Source: an uncultured Prevotella sp. (GTDB lineage: Bacteria; Bacteroidota; Bacteroidia; Bacteroidales; Bacteroidaceae). Taken from it: DNA of 42,875 bases. The notes under the pieces were generated by a model. That model was not told where the DNA came from, ran no database searches, and worked only from the letters and a program-made list of their open reading frames with translations. The stretch covers positions 1-42,875 of the forward strand of contig CAKZVT010000001.1 of assembly GCA_937922435.1 (NCBI GenBank), read 5' to 3'. This document shows positions 8,324 through 16,180 of this stretch, in pieces. The translations under genes and the position numbers were made by a program. How positions within the stretch are numbered: the stretch's first letter is position 1; every line of letters begins with the position of its first letter.

Positions 8324-8344
8324 CACCGGTTTACATATACGGAC

Positions 8345-8899
8345 ATGGCAAAAGACACTTCAAAGACCGAAGAACAGTTCCGCAGTGCGATGGCAGAATG
8401 CCGCTCGCTGTTCGCCAAGAAGCTGCACGACTACGGTCCGTCGTGGCGCATACTGCGCCCGTCGGCGCTGACCGACCAGCTGTTCATCAAGGCCAAGCGC
8501 ATCAGAAGCCTCGAACTGAAGAAGGAATCGCTCGTAGGCGAAGGCATAAGGCCCGAGTTCGTCGGCCTAATCAATTACGGCATAGTCGGCCTCATACAGC
8601 TTGACAAGGGCTTTGTTGACACACCAGACATGACAGCCGACGAGGCCATGCTCCTTTACGACACGTTCGCCGACAAGGCCCTGCAGCTGATGCTGAAGAA
8701 GAACCACGACTACGACGAGGCGTGGCGGTCGATGCGCGTAAGCAGCTACACGGACTTCATACTGACGAAAATACAGCGCGTCAAGGAGATTGAAGACCTT
8801 GGCGGAGAGACATTGGTGTCAGAGGGCATCGACGCCAACTACATGGACATCATCAACTACGCCGTGTTCGGGGTCATCAAGCTTACTGACTGGCAATGA
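8345..8899 (+). CDS. DUF1599 protein with internal duplication
   Basis: A 184-aa soluble protein made of two similar halves. The first contains LFAKKLHDYGPSWRILRPS and LINYGIVGLIQLD; the second contains LMLKKNHDYDEAWRSMRVSS and IINYAVFGVIKLT. The conserved HDY-x3-W and INY positions suggest an all-alpha fold with a repeated active or binding site. DUF1599 is, as I recall, also called a nucleotide-modification-associated domain; its biochemical function is not established. It is the first gene of a cluster with the DoxX/MauE protein, whose start overlaps this stop by 4 bp, then tpiA, SPOR and folE. The ATG at 8345 was chosen because a longer reading would start inside the promoter box. Confidence 0.87.
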   Translation: MAKDTSKTEEQFRSAMAECRSLFAKKLHDYGPSWRILRPSALTDQLFIKAKRIRSLELKKESLVGEGIRPEFVGLINYGIVGLIQLDKGFVDTPDMTADEAMLLYDTFADKALQLMLKKNHDYDEAWRSMRVSSYTDFILTKIQRVKEIEDLGGETLVSEGIDANYMDIINYAVFGVIKLTDWQ

Positions 8900-10974
8900 A
8901 CTACAGGAAGGCCATAACGGCGACGGCCGTCAACCTGTGCCGCTTTGCGGTTGCGCTGACGTTCATCTTCTCGGGATACGTCAAGGCCATCGACCCCCTC
9001 GGCACGCAATACAAGCTGCAAGACTACGTCGAGGTGGTCGGTCTCACGCAGTACGTGCCCGACAGTCTCACGCTCGCGGCCAGCGTCGCACTGGGCGGTT
9101 TTGAGTTCTGCCTCGGCGTGCTGCTGCTGTTCGCCATAAGGCGCAGGCTCGTAACGCGCCTGCTGTTGCTGTTCATGGCCGTCATGACGCCAATAACCCT
9201 GTGGCTCGCCATAAGCAATCCCATAAAGGACTGCGGATGCTTCGGCGACGCGGTGGTGCTGACCAACTGGGAGACTTTTTACAAAAACGTCGTCCTCTTG
9301 GCCGCAACGGTGCTGCTGGCGGCGCGTCCGCTCATGATGCCGAGGTTCATCAGCCGCTCCAACCAGTGGATTGTTACCACGTACACGGTGCTCTTCATCA
9401 TCGTGTCGAGCAGCATGAGCCTGTACACGTTGCCGCCGTTCGACTTCCGCCCGTACTACATCGGTGCGGATATCCGCAAGGGAATGGAAATCCCCGAAGG
9501 CGCAGAGCAGCCGCAGTTCGAGACAACGTTCATACTGGAAAAGGACGGACAGCGCAAGGAGTTCACCCTTGACAACTACCCGGACTCCACCTGGACGTTC
9601 ATCGACAGCAAGACCGTGCAGACGAGCGAGGGCTATGTGCCGCCCATACACGACTTCTCCATACAGACGATGGACGGCGGAGAGGACATCACGGACAGCG
9701 TTGTCGGCTACCGTGGGTACTCGTTCCTTCTGGTGTCTCCGCATTTGGAATACGCCGACGACTCAAACTTCGGCGAAATAGACGCCATCTATGAATACAG
9801 CGTCGACCACGGATATCCGTTCTATGCGCTGACGGCGAGCACGGAAGAGGCCGTGGCCCGATGGCGCGACATCACCGGGGCGGAGTACAGTTTCTATCTG
9901 ACCGACGACATAACGTTGAAGACCGTCATCCGCAGCAATCCCGGACTGTTGCTCTTGAAAGACGGAGTTGTCATCGGAAAGTGGAGCCACAACAGCCTGC
10001 CGGCACTCGACTACAAGTCGCCCAGGCTTGAAGACACGGAGTACGGGCATATCCCCGAGCACACCGTGACTGGCAAAATCACCGGCAAACTGCTCTGGTA
10101 CATCCTGCCGCTCGTGCTCCTTACCTTCGCCGACCGTACCTGGAAGTTCACCCGTTGGCTGAAGAAGAAAGAACATTCAAACAAGATATATCAACTATTA
10201 AAAGGCAAAAAGAAAATGAGAAAGAAAATTGTAGCAGGTAACTGGAAAATGAACATGAACCTGCAAGACGGCATCGCTCTTGCTAAGGAACTCAACGAGA
10301 CTCTTACAAACGAGAAGCCCAACTGCGGCGTTATCATCTGCACGCCGTTCATCCACCTTGCAAGCATAGCACAATTCCTCAACCAGGACGTCATCGGACT
10401 TGGCGCCGAGAACTGCGCTGACAAGGAAAAAGGAGCGTACACGGGCGAAGTTTCGGCCGAGATGGTTAAGAGCACAGGCGCACAGTACGTAATCCTCGGC
10501 CACTCGGAGCGCCGCGGCTACTACGCTGAAACTCCCGAAATACTGAAAGAGAAAGTGCTCCTCGCACTGAAGAACGGCCTGAAGGTAATCTTCTGCATCG
10601 GCGAGAGCCTTGAAGAAAGGGAAGCAGGCAAGCAGAACGAGGTGGTTAAGGCTGAGCTTGAAGGCAGCGTATTCAACCTCACAGAGGAAGAGTTTAAGAA
10701 CATAATCATAGCTTACGAGCCGATTTGGGCTATCGGAACGGGCAAGACTGCGACGGCAGAACAGGCGGAGGAAATCCACGCTTACATCCGCAGCATCGTA
10801 GCGGAGAAGTACGGACAGGCCGTTGCCGACGACACGACAATCCTCTACGGAGGCAGCTGCAAGGCAAGCAACGCTCCTGAACTGTTTGCAAAACCCGACA
10901 TCGACGGTGGCCTCATAGGCGGCGCTTCACTGAAAGCTGCCGACTTCATGGGCATTATCAATGCTTGGAAATAA
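8896..10974 (+). CDS. DoxX/MauE-family membrane protein fused in frame to triosephosphate isomerase
   Basis: One uninterrupted frame of 692 codons. Residues 1 to about 180 are a DoxX/MauE-like membrane domain of about four or five helices with a conserved DCGCFGD motif near residue 113, a pattern seen in redox-associated membrane proteins. Residues about 190-390 form a soluble domain. A last helix (about 395-412) is followed by a lysine-rich linker with no stop codon, leading straight into MRKKIVAGNWKMN, the start of TIM, at residue 441. If translated whole, the isomerase would hang from the inner membrane, facing the cytoplasm by the positive-inside rule. In relatives these are, as I recall, two adjacent genes. 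An internal start for tpiA is described separately. The start at 8896 overlaps the DUF1599 stop by 4 bp. Confidence 0.8.
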   Translation: MNYRKAITATAVNLCRFAVALTFIFSGYVKAIDPLGTQYKLQDYVEVVGLTQYVPDSLTLAASVALGGFEFCLGVLLLFAIRRRLVTRLLLLFMAVMTPITLWLAISNPIKDCGCFGDAVVLTNWETFYKNVVLLAATVLLAARPLMMPRFISRSNQWIVTTYTVLFIIVSSSMSLYTLPPFDFRPYYIGADIRKGMEIPEGAEQPQFETTFILEKDGQRKEFTLDNYPDSTWTFIDSKTVQTSEGYVPPIHDFSIQTMDGGEDITDSVVGYRGYSFLLVSPHLEYADDSNFGEIDAIYEYSVDHGYPFYALTASTEEAVARWRDITGAEYSFYLTDDITLKTVIRSNPGLLLLKDGVVIGKWSHNSLPALDYKSPRLEDTEYGHIPEHTVTGKITGKLLWYILPLVLLTFADRTWKFTRWLKKKEHSNKIYQLLKGKKKMRKKIVAGNWKMNMNLQDGIALAKELNETLTNEKPNCGVIICTPFIHLASIAQFLNQDVIGLGAENCADKEKGAYTGEVSAEMVKSTGAQYVILGHSERRGYYAETPEILKEKVLLALKNGLKVIFCIGESLEEREAGKQNEVVKAELEGSVFNLTEEEFKNIIIAYEPIWAIGTGKTATAEQAEEIHAYIRSIVAEKYGQAVADDTTILYGGSCKASNAPELFAKPDIDGGLIGGASLKAADFMGIINAWK
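10216..10974 (+). CDS. tpiA: Triosephosphate isomerase (possible separate start inside the fused frame)
   Basis: Interconverts dihydroxyacetone phosphate and glyceraldehyde 3-phosphate in glycolysis. From the internal ATG at 10216 it gives a complete 252-aa TIM: N-terminal NWKMN with the catalytic Lys, ILGHSERR with the catalytic His, AYEPIWAIGTGKTA with the catalytic Glu, and the phosphate-binding YGGSCKASN and GGLIGGASL near the end. The A-rich sequence AAAGGCAAAAAGAAA just before the ATG would be a good Bacteroidota ribosome-binding region. Normal TIM could therefore be made even though no stop separates it from the upstream protein. Which product dominates cannot be read from the DNA. Confidence 0.88.
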   Translation: MRKKIVAGNWKMNMNLQDGIALAKELNETLTNEKPNCGVIICTPFIHLASIAQFLNQDVIGLGAENCADKEKGAYTGEVSAEMVKSTGAQYVILGHSERRGYYAETPEILKEKVLLALKNGLKVIFCIGESLEEREAGKQNEVVKAELEGSVFNLTEEEFKNIIIAYEPIWAIGTGKTATAEQAEEIHAYIRSIVAEKYGQAVADDTTILYGGSCKASNAPELFAKPDIDGGLIGGASLKAADFMGIINAWK

Positions 10975-10990
10975 CATCTACAAAGACAAG

Positions 10991-11040
10991 GGAGACGGCG
11001 CACTGCCGGTGCGGAAAGCGTCGGTGCGCCCCTCTCTTTT
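10991..11040 (+). terminator. Possible terminator after tpiA
   Basis: GGCGCAC (10997-11003) pairs with GTGCGCC (11024-11030), with further imperfect pairing outside, followed by CCTCTCTTTT. It lies between tpiA and the SPOR gene and could be a weak or attenuating terminator. Confidence 0.45.
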
Positions 11041-11074
11041 ATCAATTATTTCATCAAACAACGCTTTACAGGAC

Positions 11075-11701
11075 ATGAGACAATTCGCCGTAATATCGCT
11101 TCTGGCCTTGGGATTTTCATTACAAGCCGGCGCACAGTCGTTTCTCGACGGACTAAAGGAAAAGAAAACGGGTCAAGGCACGGTGACGGTTACGCAAGAC
11201 CCGGCTATCGACGAATTGGTAAACAACACCAAACTCTTAAGGACTCAACCTACAGCTCTTAAGAAAGAAACCGTAGGAAAGCCGGAAAATAACAGCCGGA
11301 ACACTGTGGCTAACAATGAGGTTACGGCCAAAACACCCTCTGCAAGAACGCATACTGAACGCAAGACGGACAGCTACAGTGGCGAGAGTGGCGACCTGCC
11401 AGCCATCGACACGTCAAAGAAGGTGATGCGTGGGGGCAGGAAGATAACCGGCTACCGCGTCCAGGCGTATTCAGGCGGAAACTCAAGAGCCGACCGGCAG
11501 AAGGCCGAACGCATAGGCAACGCCATCAAATCGAGGTTCCCAGACCTGCCAATCTACGTGCATTTTTATTCTCCACGGTGGATATGCCGCGTCGGAAACT
11601 TCCGTACTTACCAGGAAGCCAACGAGGTATTGCAGGAAATCAAGGACATGGGTTACCGTCAGGCGTGCATCGTAAAAGGAAAAATCACGGTGGCATATTA
11701 G
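11075..11701 (+). CDS. SPOR-domain periplasmic protein
   Basis: A 208-aa exported protein. Residues 1-21 form a signal peptide ending in QAGAQS. A low-complexity polar linker spans about 40-120. The C-terminal 80 residues form a SPOR domain (GYRVQAYSGGNSRADRQKAERI, then VGNFRTYQEANEVLQEIKDMGY). SPOR domains bind denuded glycan strands in septal peptidoglycan, so a role in cell-wall or division-site recognition is likely. The start at 11075 was chosen because it begins the signal peptide; an upstream reading from 10961 would overlap the end of tpiA and has no such signal. It lies between tpiA and folE in the same direction. Confidence 0.88.
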   Translation: MRQFAVISLLALGFSLQAGAQSFLDGLKEKKTGQGTVTVTQDPAIDELVNNTKLLRTQPTALKKETVGKPENNSRNTVANNEVTAKTPSARTHTERKTDSYSGESGDLPAIDTSKKVMRGGRKITGYRVQAYSGGNSRADRQKAERIGNAIKSRFPDLPIYVHFYSPRWICRVGNFRTYQEANEVLQEIKDMGYRQACIVKGKITVAY

Positions 11702-11789
11702 TCCGTCCGTACACCATATCATTACCGCCAAATGCACGAAAAACCTGCACTTGACGGGTGAAAAATCATTTTTATAACATTACATCAAG

Positions 11790-12383
11790 ATGAATCCTGA
11801 GACAGAATTCCGTGAAGGTCTTGACGACCTTGCATCACACTACAAGAGCATCATCTCGCTTTTAGGCGAAGATACAAGCCGTGAGGGCCTGCAAAAGACG
11901 CCGATGCGCGTGGCTAAGGCCATGCAAGTATTGACAAGAGGCTACGCACAGGATGCCCACAAGGTGCTGCTCGACGCGCTTTTCGAGGAGAAATACAGCC
12001 AGATGGTAATCGTTAAGGACATCGACTTCTTCTCACTTTGCGAGCACCACATGCTCCCTTTCTACGGCAAAGTACACGTAGCGTACATCCCCAACGGCTA
12101 CATCACCGGCCTAAGCAAAATCGCCCGCGTGGTAGACATATACAGCCACCGCCTCCAGGTGCAGGAACGCATGACGCTGCAAATAAAGGACTGCATACAG
12201 GAAACGCTCAAACCGCTCGGCGTAATGGTGGTGGTCGAGGCGAAACACATGTGCATGCAGATGCGCGGAGTGGAGAAGCAGAACGCCATAACGACCACGA
12301 GCGACTTCTCCGGCGCGTTCAATCAGGCCAAGACACGCGAGGAGTTTATGAACCTGCTGCGTGGAGAGAGCAAGCGCATATAA
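11790..12383 (+). CDS. folE: GTP cyclohydrolase I
   Basis: Converts GTP to 7,8-dihydroneopterin triphosphate, the first step of tetrahydrofolate synthesis. The 197-aa protein has the complete zinc site: Cys84 and His87 in SLCEHHMLPFYG and Cys155 in HMCMQMRGV. It also has the substrate-binding ITGLSKIARVVDIYSHRLQVQ segment. The length is normal for the family. It is the last gene of the DUF1599-to-folE series, 88 bp after the SPOR gene, without a clear promoter of its own. A later enzyme of the same pathway, folK, is encoded at 36474-36890 on the other strand. Confidence 0.97.
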   Translation: MNPETEFREGLDDLASHYKSIISLLGEDTSREGLQKTPMRVAKAMQVLTRGYAQDAHKVLLDALFEEKYSQMVIVKDIDFFSLCEHHMLPFYGKVHVAYIPNGYITGLSKIARVVDIYSHRLQVQERMTLQIKDCIQETLKPLGVMVVVEAKHMCMQMRGVEKQNAITTTSDFSGAFNQAKTREEFMNLLRGESKRI

Positions 12384-12477
12384 ATAAAATAAGGTGAAAA
12401 AGTTTGCCAACGGATGCAAGGTTTTCATCTATAAGATGTTTAATTGATAGCAAAACATAAAATAACAAATAACAAAA

Positions 12478-13182
12478 ATGAAAAAGTTTAACAAGTTATT
12501 CATCATCCTCTTGTGCTGCGTAGGTGCAATGTCGGTAACGTCTTGTCTTGACGGCGACGATTACAGCGGCCCGACTCCAGAGGAAATCAGTGCGGCTTAT
12601 GACCAGATGAGAGGCTCTTACCAGGGCGGAAGCGGTGTCTATGCAAACAAAGTCTACTTCTACAACGACACCATCACCGACAAAAACAACCCCTACAAGA
12701 CCGACTCTTTGACCGGATATTATGTCAACGGAGGAATAAACCGTGGCTATACGCTCGACGGTAAGGATTCGGTTACATTTGTTGTAAACGGCATCGAGGG
12801 ACGTGTGTTCACCAAGGAAATCGACAAAGAAAAGTACCCTGCTTTGACAGAAGCCATCGAGAACGCTCCAAACCAGCAGATAAAGGGCCAGGTCAGCATC
12901 TACAACATATATAAAGGAACTGTCGGTATGTATTTCTATCCGATGTCCGTTACGTATAAAGACTTGGAATATGACGGCGGAAAGCACGATGTCAGCATAT
13001 CGTTCTGGTATCCGTCGGCAGGAAATTATTTCATGTCAAACGCCCACAGGGTGTTGCAGTTCCCACTCGTGATGGCGGCGGTTTCCATCGACGGGAAGGA
13101 GGCTTTCAAGATTTACGACGGTTATTCACAAGACCAGGAGAAGTATAAGAGGGCTTTGCTTACGGTACAGCTCTGCGACTAA
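12478..13182 (+). CDS. Lipoprotein, DUF4840-like
   Basis: A 234-aa lipoprotein with signal peptide and lipobox (VTSC, Cys at about residue 23) followed by LDGDDYSGPTPEEISAAYDQMRGSYQG. Acidic residues after the lipidated Cys fit an outer-membrane or surface export signal of Bacteroidota lipoproteins. The T-P-E-E-I-x-x-A-Y pattern and overall length agree with DUF4840, a family of unknown function mostly from Bacteroides and Prevotella; this assignment is from memory of the pattern. The body is beta-rich. It is followed by a strong terminator and no partner gene is evident, so it is probably a single-gene unit. Confidence 0.78.
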   Translation: MKKFNKLFIILLCCVGAMSVTSCLDGDDYSGPTPEEISAAYDQMRGSYQGGSGVYANKVYFYNDTITDKNNPYKTDSLTGYYVNGGINRGYTLDGKDSVTFVVNGIEGRVFTKEIDKEKYPALTEAIENAPNQQIKGQVSIYNIYKGTVGMYFYPMSVTYKDLEYDGGKHDVSISFWYPSAGNYFMSNAHRVLQFPLVMAAVSIDGKEAFKIYDGYSQDQEKYKRALLTVQLCD

Positions 13183-13214
13183 GCCCTGTCCGCATAACTG
13201 GTAAACCGATATAT

Positions 13215-13259
13215 AGCTCACCCTTGCATGGCAAAAGCTGTGCAAGGGTGAGCTTTTTT
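13215..13259 (+). terminator. Rho-independent terminator after the DUF4840-like gene
   Basis: Perfect 14-bp stem (AGCTCACCCTTGCA at 13215-13228 with its complement at 13241-13254), 12-nt loop, then a run of T. It ends transcription 33 bp after the stop codon. Confidence 0.9.
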
Positions 13260-13293
13260 ACGCTTTAAGGTTACAAGTTGCCCGTTTATTTGT

Positions 13294-13301
13294 TAACTTT
13301 G
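13294..13301 (+). promoter_or_regulatory. -7 promoter box of the alpha/beta hydrolase gene
   Basis: TAACTTTG followed by CAAC, 30 bp before the start codon and just after the previous terminator. No clear -33 box at the usual spacing. Confidence 0.6.
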
Positions 13302-13331
13302 CAACAAATAACCGACTAACAACTTGCATAC

Positions 13332-14699
13332 ATGAAAAGGATAATCTTTATTTTATTCGCGCTCGTTACCATGCTTTCGGCCACGGCGCAGACCGTAGAA
13401 GGCAGTTGGACGGGCAAGCTCGACGTAATGGGAACGCAGCTCAACCTCGTGTTCAACATAACCAAAGGCGACGTCGGAGCACTCGCCTGTACCATTGACA
13501 GCCCCGACCAAAGCGTCAAGGGCATACCGGCGGAAATAACGGTGACCGACGGTACGAAGGTGAAAATCACAGTGCAGGCCATCAATGCGGCGTATGAAGG
13601 CGAGCTGAAAGACGGCCTGTTAAAAGGCAACTTCAGCCAAAGCGGCATGTCGTTTCCGCTCACGCTGAAGCCCGGAACGGTGGAGCGCAACCGTCCGCAG
13701 ACACCGAAAGAGCCTTATCCGTACACGACGGAGGAAGTAACGTTCACCAACACGGTTGACAACGCCACGCTCTGTGGCACGCTGACTTATCCCGAAGGCT
13801 ACGAAAAGATGAAGAAAAGCACCGTGCCCGTGGTAATAATGGTGACCGGCAGCGGAACGCAGAACCGCGACGAGGAACTGTTTGACCACAAGCCCTTCCT
13901 CGTATTGGCAGACTACCTGGCACGCAACGGCATCGCATCGCTGCGCTATGACGACCGCGGAGTGGGCAAGTCGACCGGCGACGCGGCCTCGGCTACGACA
14001 GAAAACTTTATGAAAGACGCGCTGGCCGCCGTCGAATATGCGCGTAAGACGGGCAAGTTCGGCCACGTAGGAGTGCTTGGCCACAGCGAGGGAGGCACAA
14101 TAGCCTTCATGCTCGGGGCGCGCGGCAAGGCCGACTTCATAGTCAGCATGGCTGGGCCTGGCGTCAGCGGAAAGGATATTCTGCTTGCACAGAACCGCAT
14201 GGGACTGACCCAAAGCGGTGTGCCTGCCGATATGGTGGACGGTTTTTGCAAGGTTCTCGACAAAGTGTTCGACATTATGGCTTCGGGCGAAAAAGTCTCA
14301 CAACCCACAATGAAAGTAACTGAAATAGCCATGCAGACGGGCGTAACCCTGCCCGAACCGCTCGTGCAGAACCTCGCCAAGTCACTGGAAATCAGCACGC
14401 CGTGGCTTAGATACTTCGTCGGCTACGACCCGTCGGCCGACCTTCGCGCCGTAAAATGCCCCGTGATGGCCGTCAACGGCTCGAAGGACGTGCAGGTACT
14501 GGCAGACGAAAACCTGTCAGCCATCCGCAGCCTGCTGCCCGGGAGCAGCCTCAACCTCGTGAAGGAATACCCCGGACTGAACCATCTCTTCCAGCACTGC
14601 ACCACCGGCATGACAACGGAATACGCCCAAATCGACGAGACCCTGTCGCCCGAAGTGATGCAGGACATCGCCGCGTGGATAAAGAAAGCTGTAGAATAA
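13332..14699 (+). CDS. Secreted alpha/beta hydrolase
   Basis: A 455-aa protein exported by a signal peptide (residues 1-19, ending in ATAQ). Residues about 20-120 form a beta-rich N-terminal domain (VEGSWTGKLDVMGTQLNLVF), common in Bacteroidota esterases of this group. The alpha/beta-hydrolase domain follows: the oxyanion region VTGSGTQNRDE, RYDDRGVGKS, the nucleophile elbow GHSEGG with Ser252, an acid in NGSKDVQV, and the catalytic His in LNHLFQ. All triad residues are present, so the enzyme should be active, probably on an ester; its substrate cannot be named. It stands alone between two hairpins. Confidence 0.9.
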   Translation: MKRIIFILFALVTMLSATAQTVEGSWTGKLDVMGTQLNLVFNITKGDVGALACTIDSPDQSVKGIPAEITVTDGTKVKITVQAINAAYEGELKDGLLKGNFSQSGMSFPLTLKPGTVERNRPQTPKEPYPYTTEEVTFTNTVDNATLCGTLTYPEGYEKMKKSTVPVVIMVTGSGTQNRDEELFDHKPFLVLADYLARNGIASLRYDDRGVGKSTGDAASATTENFMKDALAAVEYARKTGKFGHVGVLGHSEGGTIAFMLGARGKADFIVSMAGPGVSGKDILLAQNRMGLTQSGVPADMVDGFCKVLDKVFDIMASGEKVSQPTMKVTEIAMQTGVTLPEPLVQNLAKSLEISTPWLRYFVGYDPSADLRAVKCPVMAVNGSKDVQVLADENLSAIRSLLPGSSLNLVKEYPGLNHLFQHCTTGMTTEYAQIDETLSPEVMQDIAAWIKKAVE

Positions 14700-14728
14700 T
14701 ACGTATTCAGGCAACATAAAAATGCAGT

Positions 14729-14760
14729 AATGGGGCTATGCCAATCAGCATAGCCCCATT
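14729..14760. terminator. Hairpin after the hydrolase gene
   Basis: Perfect 13-bp stem (AATGGGGCTATGC and its complement) with a 6-nt loop. There is no long T run on the plus strand. It lies between the convergent hydrolase and PIN-toxin genes and probably acts in both directions. Confidence 0.65.
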
Positions 14761-14800
14761 AACGTATATATACAAACATGCTTGGCAAGCCCACAGCCGT

Positions 14801-15231
14801 TCATCTTTCATTGAAAATAAAGTCAAGCCCGTAACGGCCGTAACGCATGAATTTCCTGTCAGAACTTATCAACGTGACACGGTCTGACATCGCCTGCGCT
14901 ATTATAAGCCTGTCGTTCGGGTCGCGGTGGGCGTCATAAAGCGGCACTCTATCAGCGTCTTTATGTGCTCCATGGTGGTCGGCACCATGCTTACACCAAG
15001 CTCTTCAAGCCGTTTCAAATCAAGAACGGAAGCCTTGCGTACGTCCTTCTGCCCCGGAATACACACTTTTCCTATCTGTATAAGATGTACAAGTTCGGCA
15101 AAACACACCGAACTTGAAAGGAGCAGCGTGTCGTAACTGTCAATCAGTTCATCAACATCGTTACTTATCGAGCATCTTTGGTCTTGCCCCACCATGAATG
15201 CAAGAATATTCGTGTCGAGGTAAACTCTCAT
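14801..15231 (-). pseudogene. PIN-domain (VapC-like) toxin gene broken by a frameshift
   Basis: From the ATG at 15231 the frame gives VYLDTNILAFM (first acidic site), SSVCFAELVHLIQIGKV (second) and runs to LIECR, then shifts into nonsense and stops at 14902. In the -1 frame from about 14940 the family C-terminus continues perfectly: LYDAHRDPNDRLIIAQAMSD, then VTLISSDRKF and a final FIFNER before the stop at 14801. One base has therefore been lost near 14938-14943 (or the sequence has an error there). The truncated product lacks the third and fourth acidic residues needed to bind metal for RNA cleavage and should be inactive. Its start overlaps the partner gene's stop by 4 bp. Confidence 0.85.
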
Positions 15232-15413
15232 TTCATGATGTACTTCAAGTCCTTTTCATCCCATGTAAACAGAGGTTCGGGATGTGCTTTCCGCCACTCC
15301 CCCAGCTTGTTCAGCCTTCTCTTGCCGCCGCTTTTCCTGATTTTCTCAAGAAAGTCAAGCACCTCCTGGCTGTTCGTAATCATCCGTGGTTTTCTCTCCT
15401 TCTTCTTTTCCAT
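15228..15413 (-). CDS. Small antitoxin-like partner of the PIN toxin
   Basis: A 61-aa basic protein (MEKKKERKPRMITNSQEVLD at the start, ending in LFTWDEKDLKYIMK) encoded directly upstream of the PIN gene with a 4-bp overlap and its own promoter. Position, size and coupling are those of a VapB-like antitoxin. The sequence itself shows no DNA-binding fold I can name, so the role rests on context. Because the toxin is frameshifted, the antitoxin may now be free of its function. Confidence 0.7.
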   Translation of the reverse strand: MEKKKERKPRMITNSQEVLDFLEKIRKSGGKRRLNKLGEWRKAHPEPLFTWDEKDLKYIMK

Positions 15414-15466
15414 ATAATCACAATGTCTTTATTCAACCGTCTTTAAACAAGCGAAATGTCCGCGCA

Positions 15467-15474
15467 CAAATATA
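15467..15474 (-). promoter_or_regulatory. -7 promoter box of the PIN toxin-antitoxin pair
   Basis: Reads TATATTTG on the minus strand, 53 bp before the antitoxin start. It matches the Bacteroidota -7 consensus. Confidence 0.55.
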
Positions 15475-15600
15475 GTGAAAAATCCGGCGTTATCTAAATC
15501 AGCCGCAACAAATCAGTCGAAAAGCGGCCACGCAAACATTACATAACTACTTTTGGCGCACAGTACGGCAGCAACAAGGCCGGCGCAGCATATATAAAGT

Positions 15601-15642
15601 AAAAGGCATCGAGACCAGCTGTAATGCTGCTCTCGATGCCTT
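15601..15642 (-). terminator. Terminator downstream of tRNA-Pro
   Basis: GGCATCGAGA (15605-15614) pairs perfectly with TCTCGATGCC (15631-15640). On the minus strand the stem is followed by TTTT. It begins 11 bp after the tRNA 3' end. Confidence 0.8.
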
Positions 15643-15652
15643 GTTGCTTCAG

Positions 15653-15726
15653 TCGGGATGACTGGACTCGAACCAGCGACCTCACGCCCCCCAGACGCGT
15701 GCGCTAACCAACTGCGCTACATCCCG
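15653..15726 (-). tRNA. tRNA-Pro (anticodon GGG)
   Basis: A 74-nt cloverleaf on the minus strand: acceptor stem CGGGATG with CATCCCG, D arm GCGC/GCGC, anticodon stem CGCGT/GCGTG (two wobble pairs) with loop CTGGGGG giving anticodon GGG, variable loop AGGTC, T arm GCTGG-TTCGAGT-CCAGT, and discriminator A. The CCA end is not encoded, so it must be added by the cca product encoded at 5863-7287. It reads Pro codons CCC and CCU. Confidence 0.95.
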
Positions 15727-15741
15727 TTCCATAAGCAAGTG

Positions 15742-15773
15742 CAAAAGTACATACTTATTGTGAAACGGCCAAA
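15742..15773 (-). promoter_or_regulatory. tRNA-Pro promoter
   Basis: On the minus strand TTTG (15773-15770), a 20-bp spacer and TACTTTTG (15749-15742) fit the Bacteroidota consensus exactly. The tRNA starts 15 bp downstream. The -33 box lies in a small perfect hairpin, ACGGCCAAA with TTTGGCCGT. Confidence 0.8.
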
Positions 15774-15892
15774 CTTTTGGCCGTCTTTTTCTGTTTTTAC
15801 AGTAAAAAAACAATGCTTTTTGCCTGTATCGGATGCTTCCCGGCTTGCGTTCCGCTACCATCTGATACGGCGTTCATCGTTGCCTTGAATAT

Positions 15893-15995
15893 GAAAGACG
15901 GTATATTGCTTTCCAAAAGGCCGTGTTTTGCATTGCAAAACACGGCCTTTTACACGCTGAAAGGTGGTCTTTTAGAACGCGAAAGGCCATCTTTT
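15893..15995. repeat. 22-bp periodic palindrome array 3 (5 modules)
   Basis: Modules begin at 15893, 15915, 15937, 15959 and 15981. Modules 2 and 3, AAAAGGCCGTGTTTT and AAAACACGGCCTTTT, form a perfect 15-bp hairpin in which GTG/CAC replaces the usual GTC/GAC. The other intergenic sequence from 15414 to 16070 holds the tRNA and its signals; no protein gene is supported. Confidence 0.88.
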
Positions 15996-16070
15996 GTAAG
16001 AACAGATGTCAACAGGTTTCTGGCTGAAAACATAAAGTGCGTGCCTTGACAAGCAAGGCACGCACTTCGT

Positions 16071-16165
16071 TTCTTAACTCTTCACTTTTAATTCTTCACT
16101 CTTTCAGTATGCCGCAGAGCACGGTATGCCCATCGCAATGACGCGGTCGCGGATGGCGTCGAGCA
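16071..16165 (-). pseudogene. Duplicated 3' end of the neighbouring radical SAM gene
   Basis: This 95-bp segment matches 16489-16583 at 89 positions. Read on the minus strand it encodes LDAIRDRVIAMGIPCSAAY and a stop; the intact gene ends LDAIRDRVIAMGIPCSVAY. Of the six differences, all in the coding part, only one changes an amino acid (V to A), suggesting that this tail evolved under selection in a working gene before being displaced. The DUF2442 gene lies between the two copies. The match includes the TTCTTAACTCTTCAC-type repeat just past the stop. Confidence 0.88.
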
Positions 16166-16180
16166 AGGTTGTGGAATATT

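Noticed and set aside
8321..8344. TTG start for the DUF1599 gene
   Set aside because: It lies inside the TACCTTTG promoter box; the ATG at 8345 is better placed.
14930..14945. Programmed -1 frameshift in the PIN toxin gene
   Set aside because: No canonical slippery heptamer or downstream structure is visible; a base loss is the simpler explanation, though not proven.
15548..15555. Plus-strand TACTTTTG promoter box
   Set aside because: No plus-strand gene follows for several hundred bases, so it is probably chance in AT-rich sequence.
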